DNA of 64,000 bases from Vibrio crassostreae 9ZC13. Its GTDB lineage: Bacteria > Pseudomonadota > Gammaproteobacteria > Enterobacterales > Vibrionaceae. Shown here one piece after another: positions 27,406 to 36,618 of the stretch (positions within the stretch are counted from its first letter, which is position 1; every line of letters begins with the position of its first letter). The stretch spans positions 856,903 through 920,902 of the forward strand of contig NZ_AJYZ02000041.1 of the NCBI RefSeq assembly GCF_000272045.2, written 5' to 3'. A program made the translations under genes and the position numbers. The notes under the pieces are model-generated. The model was not told where the DNA came from. It saw nothing but the letters and a program-made list of their open reading frames with translations, and ran no database searches.

Positions 27406-28491
27406 TTACGGTTTTGTAACATTTTGTAAAATGGTTTTTAGCGCATTGTTCAAACGTTTCATTTCTTCGTCACATCCGTGACCATCTGGATGGTAGATCT
27501 TTGATAGCTGTTTGTATCGGATCTTGATGCTTTTCTGGTCGGGGATTGAGCTAGGTGTGTAGCCAAATAGCGCGCAGGCCACCTGCAAATTACTCAGACC
27601 TTTGCTGTTTTTCTGCTTCTTCAATTCGTGGAACATAGTGTTCAGCTGGCGTTTTTGCTGCTTAATCGTAAGGTCCTTCGAGCTAAGCTGCGCTTCAAGT
27701 GATTGTTGTTGCTGTCGCGAATCACCCGACTTTAGAGCTTGTCTTTTTCTTGAGATAACGAGCGTCGCAATAATGCTGATGATTGAAATCAACACGGCCA
27801 ACGCAGCACCAATCATATAGTCAGAGCTAGTTAGGCTAGAACTGGAGAGGTTAGAGCGTGATGCTTGGTTAGATTGAACGTGCTTAGATACCCCCTGACT
27901 GGTGTCTATTTCAGAGTCGATGCTGTCATCGAGCTGTTCTATTGAAGAGATCTGTTTTGCACGTTGCTGGTTGAATTGTGCTTCCAAAACGCGGTTGTAG
28001 CCGTCTTCTGCTTGTGGATTATCTTTTAAGGCTGCTTCATACCATAGCTGCGCTTTATCTAATGGTTGAAGGAGGTCTTGTTCTAGCGAGGATTCGTAGA
28101 GTTTTGCTACCTCGATAGGCGCGCGCTGGTTACCTTGCAACGCTGCTTTGATAAACCATTCCAAAGCAAGTTTGTTACTTTGTTCAACACCTGTTCCTGC
28201 CAAGTACCATTCACCCAGTCTAAATTGCGCGTTTGGGTTGCCGTTTTCTGCTGACTGCGTGTACCAATACAATGCATCACTGGTGCTAACAGGAACGTCG
28301 ACACCCGACTCATAAGCTTGAGCTAATTGGTATTGAGAAACTGGATCTTGAGGTTGTGATTCTAGTGAAAATTCATCACTGCTTGCTGCGTGCACGAAAT
28401 GTGTGGTGGACAACGGTATCGTGGAAAAGATGAGGGCTAGAAATAGAGCTCTAAGAAATGATGAGGGGGGAAAATTGGACACGATAAACAA
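27406..28491 (-). CDS. Sel1-repeat, single-membrane-span protein with C-terminal J-domain
   Basis: A signal peptide (ending VHA) leads into Sel1-type repeats of about 36 residues (SQYQLAQAYESG, AQFRLGEWYLAGTGV, and weaker copies), a low-complexity Ser/Gln linker, one membrane helix (YMIGAALAVLISIISIIATLVI), a coiled-coil segment, and a J-domain at the extreme C-terminus whose HPD tripeptide lies 28 residues from the end. The repeats should be periplasmic and the J-domain cytoplasmic, where it could recruit DnaK. The open frame starts with TTG at 28533; I chose the TTG at 28491, five to six bases after GAGG. No ATG start fits, so the start is uncertain. Confidence 0.8.
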   Translation of the reverse strand: MFIVSNFPPSSFLRALFLALIFSTIPLSTTHFVHAASSDEFSLESQPQDPVSQYQLAQAYESGVDVPVSTSDALYWYTQSAENGNPNAQFRLGEWYLAGTGVEQSNKLALEWFIKAALQGNQRAPIEVAKLYESSLEQDLLQPLDKAQLWYEAALKDNPQAEDGYNRVLEAQFNQQRAKQISSIEQLDDSIDSEIDTSQGVSKHVQSNQASRSNLSSSSLTSSDYMIGAALAVLISIISIIATLVISRKRQALKSGDSRQQQQSLEAQLSSKDLTIKQQKRQLNTMFHELKKQKNSKGLSNLQVACALFGYTPSSIPDQKSIKIRYKQLSKIYHPDGHGCDEEMKRLNNALKTILQNVTKP

Positions 28492-28609
28492 TGGGACCTC
28501 ATAGTTAAGTCTAATACGATATGTGGTTGTCAATTAAGTCGTATCTTCTTCGGCGAGTGATACGACTAAAGTAATCACTATCAATACCCTAAGCCAATGT
28601 GCATCGGCT

Positions 28610-29299
28610 CTATGATTTAGTTATCTTTTTAGCTGCCTGGGTACCGCCAACTGGTCGATTAACAGACAATTTACGACCTTTCTTCAAACCAACTTCATAA
28701 TCGGCGGTGAGGTTTTTCATCGCTTCTCTCAGTTGCTGCTTGAACGTTTCACGGTCGATATTTTTGAATTCTTTATCAATGTAGTTATTGATCTTGTTGT
28801 TTGATTCGTCGTCGGGAGTAATGGTTGGTAGCTTTTCAAGCGCACCTTCAACCCAGCCTGAAACAAACGAGTTCACGCGGCGTGTCACTTCTAAGGACCC
28901 TGTGCCAGAGCCAGCAAAGCTATTTCTGAATTGGCCGGTGTGTTCATTCAGTTCACGATAAATGATATCGAAAGCGAACGCTGCGAAGATCGCGCGGTCG
29001 GCTTCACCAATGAACTCAACACGCTTGAGGCCTTTATGATTCAGCAATACGGCTTCTACGCCAAATTTGGTGTTGATACCGCGAATAACACGCAGCAGTG
29101 TAGAACTGATATTTGCAGGTAACAGGTGACTGGACTGAGTTTTCCCCATCTTGATAAATTCAATATCGTCTTTTTCGAGACCATATTTCAGCATCAAGTT
29201 ATGCGCCATTTTTATCGCATTGGCAGCTTCATTGACGTTCGCAGAATTTCCAAGCTCAAGACACTTGGCAATTTTCTTTAGGGCTTTTTTCTTATCCAT
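28610..29299 (-). CDS. DUF2786 domain protein
   Basis: The 229-residue protein opens with the DUF2786 pattern (KKALKKIAKCLELGNSAN...EAANAIKMAHNLMLKYGL), a short helical domain common in phage-related and chromosomal proteins of unknown function. The middle (GEADRAIFAAFAFDIIYREL) continues the match to this family. The C-terminus is very basic, which may mean nucleic-acid binding. Neither the ATG at 29299 nor the in-frame TTG at 29305 has a clear ribosome-binding site. No phage genes are nearby. Confidence 0.8.
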   Translation of the reverse strand: MDKKKALKKIAKCLELGNSANVNEAANAIKMAHNLMLKYGLEKDDIEFIKMGKTQSSHLLPANISSTLLRVIRGINTKFGVEAVLLNHKGLKRVEFIGEADRAIFAAFAFDIIYRELNEHTGQFRNSFAGSGTGSLEVTRRVNSFVSGWVEGALEKLPTITPDDESNNKINNYIDKEFKNIDRETFKQQLREAMKNLTADYEVGLKKGRKLSVNRPVGGTQAAKKITKS

Positions 29300-29442
29300 C
29301 GACAATTTAATCAGTACCGCAAATTTTTAAAAGTCCAACATTTTACATGTTTTCGCGGGTAACAGAAAGGCAAAACTGGTTTGATGAACAAGGAAGGCGG
29401 TGAACATTGAACTGCATGAGCCCAGTTGGCGGTAAAAACAAA

Positions 29443-29469
29443 AACGCCATCAAGCGTATTGATGGCGTT
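29443..29469 (-). terminator. Terminator of the DUF3334 gene
   Basis: An 11-bp perfect stem (AACGCCATCAA / TTGATGGCGTT) with a 5-base loop, followed on the minus strand by TTTTGTTTTT. Confidence 0.85.
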
Positions 29470-29508
29470 AGTGACACGTTTTTTCAATATGTCTAGAGCA
29501 TTCGTAAA

Positions 29509-30192
29509 CTAGATACCCAGTTCATCGAGTAGATCTGCCGCAGAATCATTGCCAGAGCTTTGAGCTGGCTTGTTCGCTTCTTGCATTTTTTTCTGAGTCG
29601 CCTCAATAATGCTATCTGGACATTCGTCTTCTGCGATTTCAAATTCTTCTAATTGAATGAACTCAGTCTTATCCATCGCAAGCTCAAGGTAGAAGATGTT
29701 GTTATTAGCGGTAGAGAAGGTCACACGACGAGCTTGTGGACGGTCGAGATTGGTATCAACAGAAAGGTTAACTTGCTTGTTCAGAGCCAGCATTTTCGGT
29801 TGGTTTTGTGTGATGTTGGTTTGCAGCTCTTTGCGGATTTTATTGGTGAAATCGCCAACTAATTGGTTCATCAACTCACCCAATACATCACCCACTTCGT
29901 CTGAAGTATGAAGCACAGCAAGCTCGTTTTCAGGCATGCCCATATTGCGCATGTAATTGGTGTAGATCTCTAGCGCTGCTTTGGACGTAAAATTAATAAC
30001 AACGAGACCAGAAAAGCCGCCGTCAAACAGAACGAAGCAACCAAAATCTGGCTTTAGGCTTGTCTTGTTGATCTTTTGAACCATGGCTGAATAGGACACC
30101 TGAGAAGCCGTCGCTGAAGTCAGTACGCTTGAGACTGATTGGCATAGTTTAAGAAGGATATCTTCAGTTGTGACTGTTTTGTTTTTTTTCAT
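29509..30192 (-). CDS. DUF3334 protein with CheC/CheX-type phosphatase signature
   Basis: This 227-residue cytoplasmic protein matches the DUF3334 family of Vibrio and relatives. Residues 102-132 fit the CheC/CheX/FliY consensus (D or S)-x3-E-x2-N-x22-P exactly: Asp102, Glu106, Asn109 and Pro132, within GDVLGELMNQLVGDF. In the characterised enzymes the Glu and Asn position the water that removes phosphate from CheY. The preceding strand-loop GCFVLFDGGFSGLVVINF also fits the CheX fold. The acidic C-terminal tail (DSAADLLDELGI) resembles a peptide tag. A role in dephosphorylating a CheY-like receiver is inference. The gene is a single unit. Confidence 0.8.
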   Translation of the reverse strand: MKKNKTVTTEDILLKLCQSVSSVLTSATASQVSYSAMVQKINKTSLKPDFGCFVLFDGGFSGLVVINFTSKAALEIYTNYMRNMGMPENELAVLHTSDEVGDVLGELMNQLVGDFTNKIRKELQTNITQNQPKMLALNKQVNLSVDTNLDRPQARRVTFSTANNNIFYLELAMDKTEFIQLEEFEIAEDECPDSIIEATQKKMQEANKPAQSSGNDSAADLLDELGI

Positions 30193-30414
30193 TGTGATGT
30201 GCTCGTGGAGATGTCTTAAACAAAATGTTATTCAGTATATTGTTACTGAATTAAGACGAAAGTGACTATTTCTCCATTTTTGCACTGAGATTCTGATTTG
30301 ATCACCTTTTTATATGATCTTAATAGTAGTAAAGTGACGAAATTCAAAGAAAATTATTATAAATCTCAGATAACCCAATGCTGATAGGATCAGCGAAGTA
30401 GGGGCAGGAAGCAA

Positions 30415-33400
30415 ATGTTACCAAGACTTCAACTCAATGCTGATGTCGATCCAGTTGTCGTACGCTTTTTAGATGAACTAAAAACAGCGGGCTTTACTGG
30501 CGACATTGAATCTCAATATTCTAGCCGTTTGGCTGTGGCGACTGATAATAGTGTCTATCAGCAATTGCCGCAGGCGGTCATCCTTCCTAAAACAACGCAA
30601 GACGTTGTGCTTATCGGTAAAGTGGTTTCTAAATCCGCTTACGAACGCGTGACTTTTTCCCCTCGTGGCGGCGGTACCGGAACCAACGGACAATCTTTAA
30701 CAAAAGGTGTCGTGGTTGACCTGTCGCGATACATGAATAAGGTTCTTGAGATTAACGAGAAAGAGGGCTGGGTAAGAGTTCAGTCTGGTGTCGTTAAAGA
30801 TCAATTGAACGACGCTGTTCGCCCTTATGGTTACTTTTTCTCTCCAGACCTTTCTACCAGTAACCGAGCAACCTTGGGTGGCATGATCAATACCGATGCT
30901 TCGGGCCAAGGGTCATTGAAGTACGGCAAAACGTCTGACCATGTATTGTCGCTGCAAGCGGTGTTCGCAGATGGTTCATGTCTAGAATCTGATTTATCAC
31001 ACGGCTTACCTGTAGAGGGTGAATTCGCTCACCATGCACTTGCGGTGACAGAGGCGGTTTGTCGAGACAAACGCGCTCAAATCTTAGATAAATTCCCTCC
31101 GCTGAATCGCTTCTTAACAGGCTATGACCTAAAGAATGCAATCAACGAACAAGATGACAGCTTTGACCTAACTCGCGTTCTATGTGGCGCTGAAGGTTCT
31201 TTAGCATTCATCACGGAAGCAAAGTTAAACCTAACCAAGATTCCAAAAGCGCGCACACTGGTTAACGTGAAATACAACACGTTTGATTCTGCGCTGCGTA
31301 ATGCGCCGTTCATGGTGGAAGCGAAAGCACTGTCTGTTGAAACGGTAGATTCAAGAGTATTGAACCTAGCGCAGCAAGACATCGTTTGGCACACCGTGAG
31401 CGATTTGCTGACTGATGTTCCGAACAAAGAGATGCTTGGCATCAACATGGTTGAGTTTGCAGGCCAAGATGAAGCGGAAGTTGAACAGCAAGTTCAAGCG
31501 CTGACTGCACGCCTTGAAACCATGGTTGAAAGCGAAGAAGCCGGCGTGATTGGTTTTCAAGTTTGTAGCGATTTGGCGAGCATTGGCCGAATCTACAACA
31601 TGCGTAAGAAAGCAGTGGGTCTGTTAGGTGCGGCGAAAGGCCGAGCTAAGCCAGTCGCTTTTGCTGAAGATACTTGTGTACCACCAGAAAACCTCGCGGA
31701 TTTCATCTCTGAATTTAGAGTGTTACTCGATTCAAAAGAGTTGAATTACGGCATGTTTGGTCACGTTGACGCGGGCGTATTACACGTTCGTCCAGCATTG
31801 GATCTGTGTGACCCGATGCAAGAAGCATTGATGCATGAAGTCTCTGATGAAGTGGTTAAGCTGGTGGCGAAATACGGCGGTTTAATGTGGGGCGAGCACG
31901 GTAAAGGTTTCCGTTCTGAGTATGGCCCAGACTTCTTTGGTGAAGAGCTGTTTACCGAATTAAGACGTATTAAAGCAGCATTCGACCCGCACAACAAGAT
32001 GAACCCAGGCAAGATCTGTACGCCTTTAGAAAGTGACGCTGAATTGGTGAAAGTCACCGATACCAAGCGTGGTTTCTACGACCGTCAGATCGACGTACAA
32101 GTTCGTGACAGCTTCAAGCAAGCAATGGAATGTAACGGTAACGGCTTGTGTTTCAACTACGATACTAGCTCGCCAATGTGTCCTTCAATGAAAGTTACGG
32201 CTGACCGACGTCACTCACCCAAAGGCCGCGCAGGCTTGGTAAGAGAGTGGTTGCGTCAACTGACTGAACAAGGCGTTGATATTCTCGACCTTGAGCAAGA
32301 AGCGTTGAAAGACAACACACCCGTTAAGACTATGATTGAGCGTGTTCGCAATACGATGAACAAACGCCATGAGTACGATTTCTCGCATGAAGTTCATGAG
32401 GCGATGAACGGTTGTTTGGCGTGTAAAGCGTGTGCGAGTCAATGTCCGATCAAAGTCGATGTACCAAGTTTCCGTTCTCGATTCTTGAACATCTACTACT
32501 CGCGTTACCAGCGCCCTGCAAAAGATTATCTAGTTGCCAACATTGAAACCATGCTGCCGCTGATGGCGAAAGCGCCAAAAGTAGTCAACGCTGCATTGGG
32601 TCAACAGTGGATACAAACCGCAACGGCTAAAACGGTCGGTTATGTTGATGCACCATTGATGTCGGTGCCTACGCTAAAAAATCGTTTGGCGAGTAAAGAA
32701 CTGCAACTCTTCGACTTACAGTACTTAGAAGGCTTGTCTCCTGAGCAGAAGAAACAGCATGTACTTATCGTTCAAGACCCGTTTACTAGCTTTTATGATG
32801 CAGAAGTAGTTGAAGACTTCGTTACTCTGGCTCAGAAGCTTGGTAAAACACCGGTACTACTGCCGTTCAAACCCAATGGAAAAGCGCTGCACATTAAGGG
32901 CTTCTTAAATCGTTTTGCTCGTGAGGCGAAATCTACATCGGATTTCTTGTCGATGGTGGCGGATATCGGTATTCCTTTGGTGGGTGTTGATCCTGCTCTG
33001 GTGCTTTGTTATCGCGATGAATACGTCGAGATCTTAGGTGACAAGCGTGGCGACTTTGATGTGCTCACCGTGCATGAATGGTTAATGCCATCGTTAGGTG
33101 AGTTCGAAGCGCGCTCAGCAAGTGAAGAGATGTGGTACTTGTTCGCTCACTGTACTGAGAAGACCAAAATGCCGAACGCTGAAAAAGAGTGGGGCGCTAT
33201 CTTCAAACACTTTGGTGCTGCGTTAACCAGCGTTCCTGTCGGCTGTTGTGGTATGGCGGGTACTTTCGGCCATGAAGTGGATAAGCTTCAAATGTCGAAA
33301 GACATATATGGTTTAAGCTGGAAGCCTCAAATGCAGGACTTACCAAAAGATCGTTGTTTGGTGACGGGTTATTCTTGCCGTAGCCAAGTGAAGCGTTTTG

Positions 33401-33450
33401 AAGGTGAGAAGCTTGCTCATCCATTACAGGCGCTAGCAAAAATTCTTTAA
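30415..33450 (+). CDS. ydiJ: FAD/Fe-S D-2-hydroxyglutarate dehydrogenase, YdiJ type
   Basis: The 1011-residue protein is a fusion of an FAD-linked oxidase and an iron-sulfur oxidoreductase. The FAD-binding PCMH domain carries SPRGGGTGTNGQSL (about residues 80-95) and continues to about 550. A ferredoxin-like segment with CLACKACASQCPIKVDVP lies near residue 665, and a CCG-type domain (SVPVGCCGMAGTFG near 945) ends it. Length and architecture match E. coli YdiJ, reported as a D-2-hydroxyglutarate dehydrogenase; this substrate is carried over from that homologue. The gene is followed by its own terminator. Confidence 0.9.
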   Translation: MLPRLQLNADVDPVVVRFLDELKTAGFTGDIESQYSSRLAVATDNSVYQQLPQAVILPKTTQDVVLIGKVVSKSAYERVTFSPRGGGTGTNGQSLTKGVVVDLSRYMNKVLEINEKEGWVRVQSGVVKDQLNDAVRPYGYFFSPDLSTSNRATLGGMINTDASGQGSLKYGKTSDHVLSLQAVFADGSCLESDLSHGLPVEGEFAHHALAVTEAVCRDKRAQILDKFPPLNRFLTGYDLKNAINEQDDSFDLTRVLCGAEGSLAFITEAKLNLTKIPKARTLVNVKYNTFDSALRNAPFMVEAKALSVETVDSRVLNLAQQDIVWHTVSDLLTDVPNKEMLGINMVEFAGQDEAEVEQQVQALTARLETMVESEEAGVIGFQVCSDLASIGRIYNMRKKAVGLLGAAKGRAKPVAFAEDTCVPPENLADFISEFRVLLDSKELNYGMFGHVDAGVLHVRPALDLCDPMQEALMHEVSDEVVKLVAKYGGLMWGEHGKGFRSEYGPDFFGEELFTELRRIKAAFDPHNKMNPGKICTPLESDAELVKVTDTKRGFYDRQIDVQVRDSFKQAMECNGNGLCFNYDTSSPMCPSMKVTADRRHSPKGRAGLVREWLRQLTEQGVDILDLEQEALKDNTPVKTMIERVRNTMNKRHEYDFSHEVHEAMNGCLACKACASQCPIKVDVPSFRSRFLNIYYSRYQRPAKDYLVANIETMLPLMAKAPKVVNAALGQQWIQTATAKTVGYVDAPLMSVPTLKNRLASKELQLFDLQYLEGLSPEQKKQHVLIVQDPFTSFYDAEVVEDFVTLAQKLGKTPVLLPFKPNGKALHIKGFLNRFAREAKSTSDFLSMVADIGIPLVGVDPALVLCYRDEYVEILGDKRGDFDVLTVHEWLMPSLGEFEARSASEEMWYLFAHCTEKTKMPNAEKEWGAIFKHFGAALTSVPVGCCGMAGTFGHEVDKLQMSKDIYGLSWKPQMQDLPKDRCLVTGYSCRSQVKRFEGEKLAHPLQALAKIL

Positions 33451-33457
33451 TACATTT

Positions 33458-33477
33458 AGCCCAGCAATTGCTGGGCT
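33458..33477 (+). terminator. Terminator of ydiJ
   Basis: A perfect 20-base palindrome (AGCCCAGCAA / TTGCTGGGCT) followed by TTTTTTC. Confidence 0.88.
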
Positions 33478-33516
33478 TTTTTCTAAACTAACAAAGGAAT
33501 GTTAATAAGGAAAAGT

Positions 33517-33978
33517 ATGAAATATCTAGAATTAAAAGTACCACCCGTTGCACTGTTCATTATTGTATTCGTAGCATCATACTTCTGCGCTCAGCAGTCG
33601 AGCCAAGGGACACTGGCATTACCTTATGGAATGGTTGTGCTAGGCGTCGGGATCATATTGAGTGGTGTGATTGGAATATCAGGCATATGGGAATTCCGAA
33701 AACAGAAAACCACCGTTAACCCGATTAAAGTCGAAACCGCGTCTGCAGTGGTGGACAGTGGAATCTTTGGCTACACACGAAATCCAATGTATCTAGGGCT
33801 ATTCATCCTACTGTTTTGCTTTGGCTACTTCTTCCAAAACCTGTTCAGTGTCTTACTCAGTTTTGTATTCGTAATCTACATGAATCAGTTCCAAATTAAG
33901 CCAGAAGAACGCGCTCTAGAGCAATTGTTCGGTGCGGAATATGTTGATTACAAACAAAAGGTTAGACGCTGGATTTAG
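33517..33978 (+). CDS. ICMT/phospholipid methyltransferase-like membrane protein
   Basis: The 153-residue protein has about four membrane helices and the C-terminal half of the isoprenylcysteine carboxylmethyltransferase and phospholipid methyltransferase superfamily: GIFGYTRNPMYLGLFI (cofactor-binding region) and EERALEQLFGAEYVDYKQKVRRWI. These enzymes use S-adenosylmethionine on membrane-embedded substrates; the substrate here is unknown. An upstream ATG at 33499 has no spaced ribosome-binding site, whereas the ATG at 33517 follows AAGGA by five bases, so I chose the latter. Confidence 0.85.
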   Translation: MKYLELKVPPVALFIIVFVASYFCAQQSSQGTLALPYGMVVLGVGIILSGVIGISGIWEFRKQKTTVNPIKVETASAVVDSGIFGYTRNPMYLGLFILLFCFGYFFQNLFSVLLSFVFVIYMNQFQIKPEERALEQLFGAEYVDYKQKVRRWI

Positions 33979-34032
33979 TTTTGACTTGAGTGCCGGCTTG
34001 AGTGTCTTCGTGTAGTTAGGGATCGTACTAAA

Positions 34033-34065
34033 AAAGCCCAGCTTGAGGATATCAAGCTGGGCTTT
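34033..34065. terminator. Bidirectional terminator
   Basis: A perfect 14-bp stem (AAAGCCCAGCTTGA / TCAAGCTGGGCTTT) with a 5-base loop, between convergent methyltransferase and DUF3581 genes. Confidence 0.9.
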
Positions 34066-34119
34066 ATTGATCTTATTCTAGAGCTTATTTACATCGAGAT
34101 GTGTAAATAAGGATGCTGA

Positions 34120-34866
34120 TTAAGCGGCAGCTGCGAACTGAGCTAGAAACATCTCTTTACGCTCATTGAAGCGGTTTACTAGGTCGTCGACAGAAGCTTG
34201 GTCGTATGGCTTAAGGCCACTTGCTACCATGCGCTTCACACCTTTACCGACAACTTCGCCGTCTTCTTTGAAATCGAAGTTCAGTGTCACGATGCCACGC
34301 TTGCCTTCAACATCAAAAGTCGCGCCAGAGAATTCAACTTCTGGGTGAGATAGGTCTAGGCGAGTAAATTCAACTTCCATGCTCTCGTAAATCACAAGAG
34401 GACGTTGGCAGTTGATCATCATCTGTTGCTCTTCCATAAGAGGAACCATGATGTGTGGGAAGTTCATGCCAGAGAACTTAACGTAGTTTGTTACTACGTG
34501 TTCGATGAATGCTTGATCGTGGCTCTTTTCACCTTCACAAGACATGTGTAGGTACTCTTTGCCTTTCTCGTCAATCAGTGAGCTTTCTTTCTCACATTTG
34601 TTGTCAACGCTTAGTGCAATACCGTTACCCACCATACCTGAAAAATCAAAACGCATTTTTTGGCTGATGCCTTCTTTTTGCAGAAGTACTGCAAACAAAA
34701 GATCGCCAGGCACGCAGAAGCGCTTGTTGTCTTCATCGTGAATTGGGTTGAAGTCAGCGGCTACTTTTTTAGCAAAGTGGCTAGCCTGTTCACGAGTGAA
34801 TTGAAATTGATTGTCTTCAGTTGAAAAGTAAGGTGTCAGAAACATAGTATCGCTATTAGTCATCAA
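34120..34866 (-). CDS. DUF3581 protein with a MaoC-like hot-dog motif
   Basis: The 248-residue protein matches DUF3581, a family of marine gammaproteobacteria with no assigned function as far as I know. The N-terminal part contains FAKKVAADFNPIHDEDNKRF, and the D-x-NP-x-H core of that segment is the hydratase-2 signature of MaoC-type hot-dog enzymes, where Asp and His act on enoyl-CoA. The C-terminal part (VTLNFDFKEDGEVVGKGVKRMV) also has the strand pattern of a hot-dog fold. A role in acyl-thioester chemistry is therefore possible. It is a single-gene unit. Two start codons (MM) are adjacent. Confidence 0.8.
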   Translation of the reverse strand: MMTNSDTMFLTPYFSTEDNQFQFTREQASHFAKKVAADFNPIHDEDNKRFCVPGDLLFAVLLQKEGISQKMRFDFSGMVGNGIALSVDNKCEKESSLIDEKGKEYLHMSCEGEKSHDQAFIEHVVTNYVKFSGMNFPHIMVPLMEEQQMMINCQRPLVIYESMEVEFTRLDLSHPEVEFSGATFDVEGKRGIVTLNFDFKEDGEVVGKGVKRMVASGLKPYDQASVDDLVNRFNERKEMFLAQFAAAA

Positions 34867-35003
34867 ATCTGGGGTGGATTATAGCTAACTAACTTCGTTC
34901 TAATGGTCTATCCAGTTAACTTTGCTTATATATCAGTTAATTAGATAAATACGTTGGATGGTATGTGACGATTTGAAGGGAAATATGGCCTTTGGCTCAA
35001 TGC

Positions 35004-35030
35004 AACAAGGGCTAATCGATAGCCCTTGTT
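35004..35030 (-). terminator. Probable terminator of the hut operon
   Basis: A perfect 10-bp stem (AACAAGGGCT / AGCCCTTGTT) with a 7-base loop, 42 bases after hutH. The following minus-strand tract is only moderately T-rich. Confidence 0.6.
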
Positions 35031-35071
35031 TATATGACACTCTAATGGGTGTTGTTTAGAATGTTTTTGCT

Positions 35072-36604
35072 TTAAAAGCTACACAAAGTGCTTTCTGGCA
35101 TTAGGTGATTATGAACGGATAATTTGAGCAATAAGTTCGCTTGTTCAATATCCGGAGCAAAATATCTGTCTTTGTCGTAGAAGCTGACTTTTTCACGCAA
35201 AATCTGTTTTGCTTCTTCCACACGAGGAGAAGATAGATTCGGAGCGCGGAAGTCTAGCCCTTGTGCTGCTGCTAAATATTCTACTGCCAATATCCCACGG
35301 GTGTTTTCAGCCATGTATCTAAGCCTACGAGCGGCAAAGGTAGCCATAGATACATGATCTTCTTGGTTTGCTGATGTAGGCAGGCTGTCTATTGACGCAG
35401 GATGAGCCAATGTTTTGTTCTCACTAGCGAGTGCTGCAGACGTTACTTGAGCAATCATAAAGCCCGAGTTCACGCCGCCGTTATCGACCAAGAAAGGTGG
35501 AAGTTTGCTTAGCGCACTATCAATCAATAACGCCATTCTTCGCTCTGACAAGCTACCGATTTCTGCAATCGCAAGTGCAAGGTTATCTGCTGCCATTGCG
35601 ACAGGTTCTGCGTGGAAGTTACCACCTGAAATGATGTCGCCATCGTCAGCGAAAACTAACGGGTTGTCGGATACGGCATTTGCTTCAATATTTAAGGTTT
35701 CTGCTGAATTACGAATCTGCTGTAAGCAGGCGCCCATCACTTGAGGCTGACAACGCAGTGAGTAAGGGTCTTGAACCTTTTCACAACAAGTGTGTGATTC
35801 ACCAATCTCACTTTTTTGATCAAGCATATGACGGTAAGCAAGTGCTGCATCCATCTGGCCACGATGACCACGAACGCGGTGTATACGAGGGTCAAATGGA
35901 CGACGGCTACCCAGCGCGGCTTCAACAGACATCGCGCCACACACGGTTGCAGACGCAAACAAGTCTTCAGCTGCGAACAGACCTTCTAATGCAAAGGCAG
36001 TCGATGCTTGTGTGCCGTTTAACAGCGCTAAGCCTTCTTTCGGCGCAAGTGTGATTGGTTCAAGACCTGCGATCTGCATTGCTTCTAAGCCAGTGATGAT
36101 CTTGCCGTTGTGGCGTGCTTGGCCTTCACCTAGCAGAACGGTACTCATGTGGGCGAGGGGAGCAAGATCTCCAGATGCGCCTACTGATCCTTTTTGTGGA
36201 ACACACGGGTAAACCTGCGCGTTCACAAGATCGATAAGAGCGTTAATCACTTTGAGGCGGATACCAGAGTAACCGCGAGACAAGCTGTTAATCTTCAATA
36301 CCATCATCAAGCGTACGGTTTCATCAGACATGAACTTGCCAATGCCCGCAGCGTGAGAAAGTACGATACTTTTCTGTAGAACTTCGAGATCTTCAGGCGC
36401 AATCTTGGTGTTTGCTAATAAGCCAAAACCCGTGTTGATGCCATACACAGTGCGGTCTTCAGCAATCACTTGTTCGACAACTTGCATGCTCGCTTCGATA
36501 TCCGGGATTGCTGCAGGATCGAGTGATAAGTTCACAGGGCTACGGCTGATTTTTCGAAGTTCAGATAGGCCAAGAAGTCCTGGCTTAAGTAATAAGTTCA
36601 ACAT
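35072..36604 (-). CDS. hutH: Histidine ammonia-lyase
   Basis: This enzyme of 510 residues removes ammonia from histidine to give urocanate, the first step of histidine degradation. The Ala-Ser-Gly triad that forms the MIO cofactor is in GSVGASGDLAPLAHM. The conserved SVEAALGSRRPFDPRIH and QDPYSLRCQPQVMG segments are also present. The frame allows an ATG at 36619 overlapping the hutU stop, but the ATG at 36604 has GGAG at good spacing and gives the usual MLNLLLKPG start. It is the last gene of the hutI-G-U-H transcript. Confidence 0.96.
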   Translation of the reverse strand: MLNLLLKPGLLGLSELRKISRSPVNLSLDPAAIPDIEASMQVVEQVIAEDRTVYGINTGFGLLANTKIAPEDLEVLQKSIVLSHAAGIGKFMSDETVRLMMVLKINSLSRGYSGIRLKVINALIDLVNAQVYPCVPQKGSVGASGDLAPLAHMSTVLLGEGQARHNGKIITGLEAMQIAGLEPITLAPKEGLALLNGTQASTAFALEGLFAAEDLFASATVCGAMSVEAALGSRRPFDPRIHRVRGHRGQMDAALAYRHMLDQKSEIGESHTCCEKVQDPYSLRCQPQVMGACLQQIRNSAETLNIEANAVSDNPLVFADDGDIISGGNFHAEPVAMAADNLALAIAEIGSLSERRMALLIDSALSKLPPFLVDNGGVNSGFMIAQVTSAALASENKTLAHPASIDSLPTSANQEDHVSMATFAARRLRYMAENTRGILAVEYLAAAQGLDFRAPNLSSPRVEEAKQILREKVSFYDKDRYFAPDIEQANLLLKLSVHNHLMPESTLCSF

Positions 36605-36618
36605 GTTCTCTCCAGACA

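Noticed and set aside
28610..29299. Prophage remnant around the DUF2786 gene
   Set aside because: DUF2786 also occurs outside phages, and no integrase, structural gene or attachment-site repeat is nearby.
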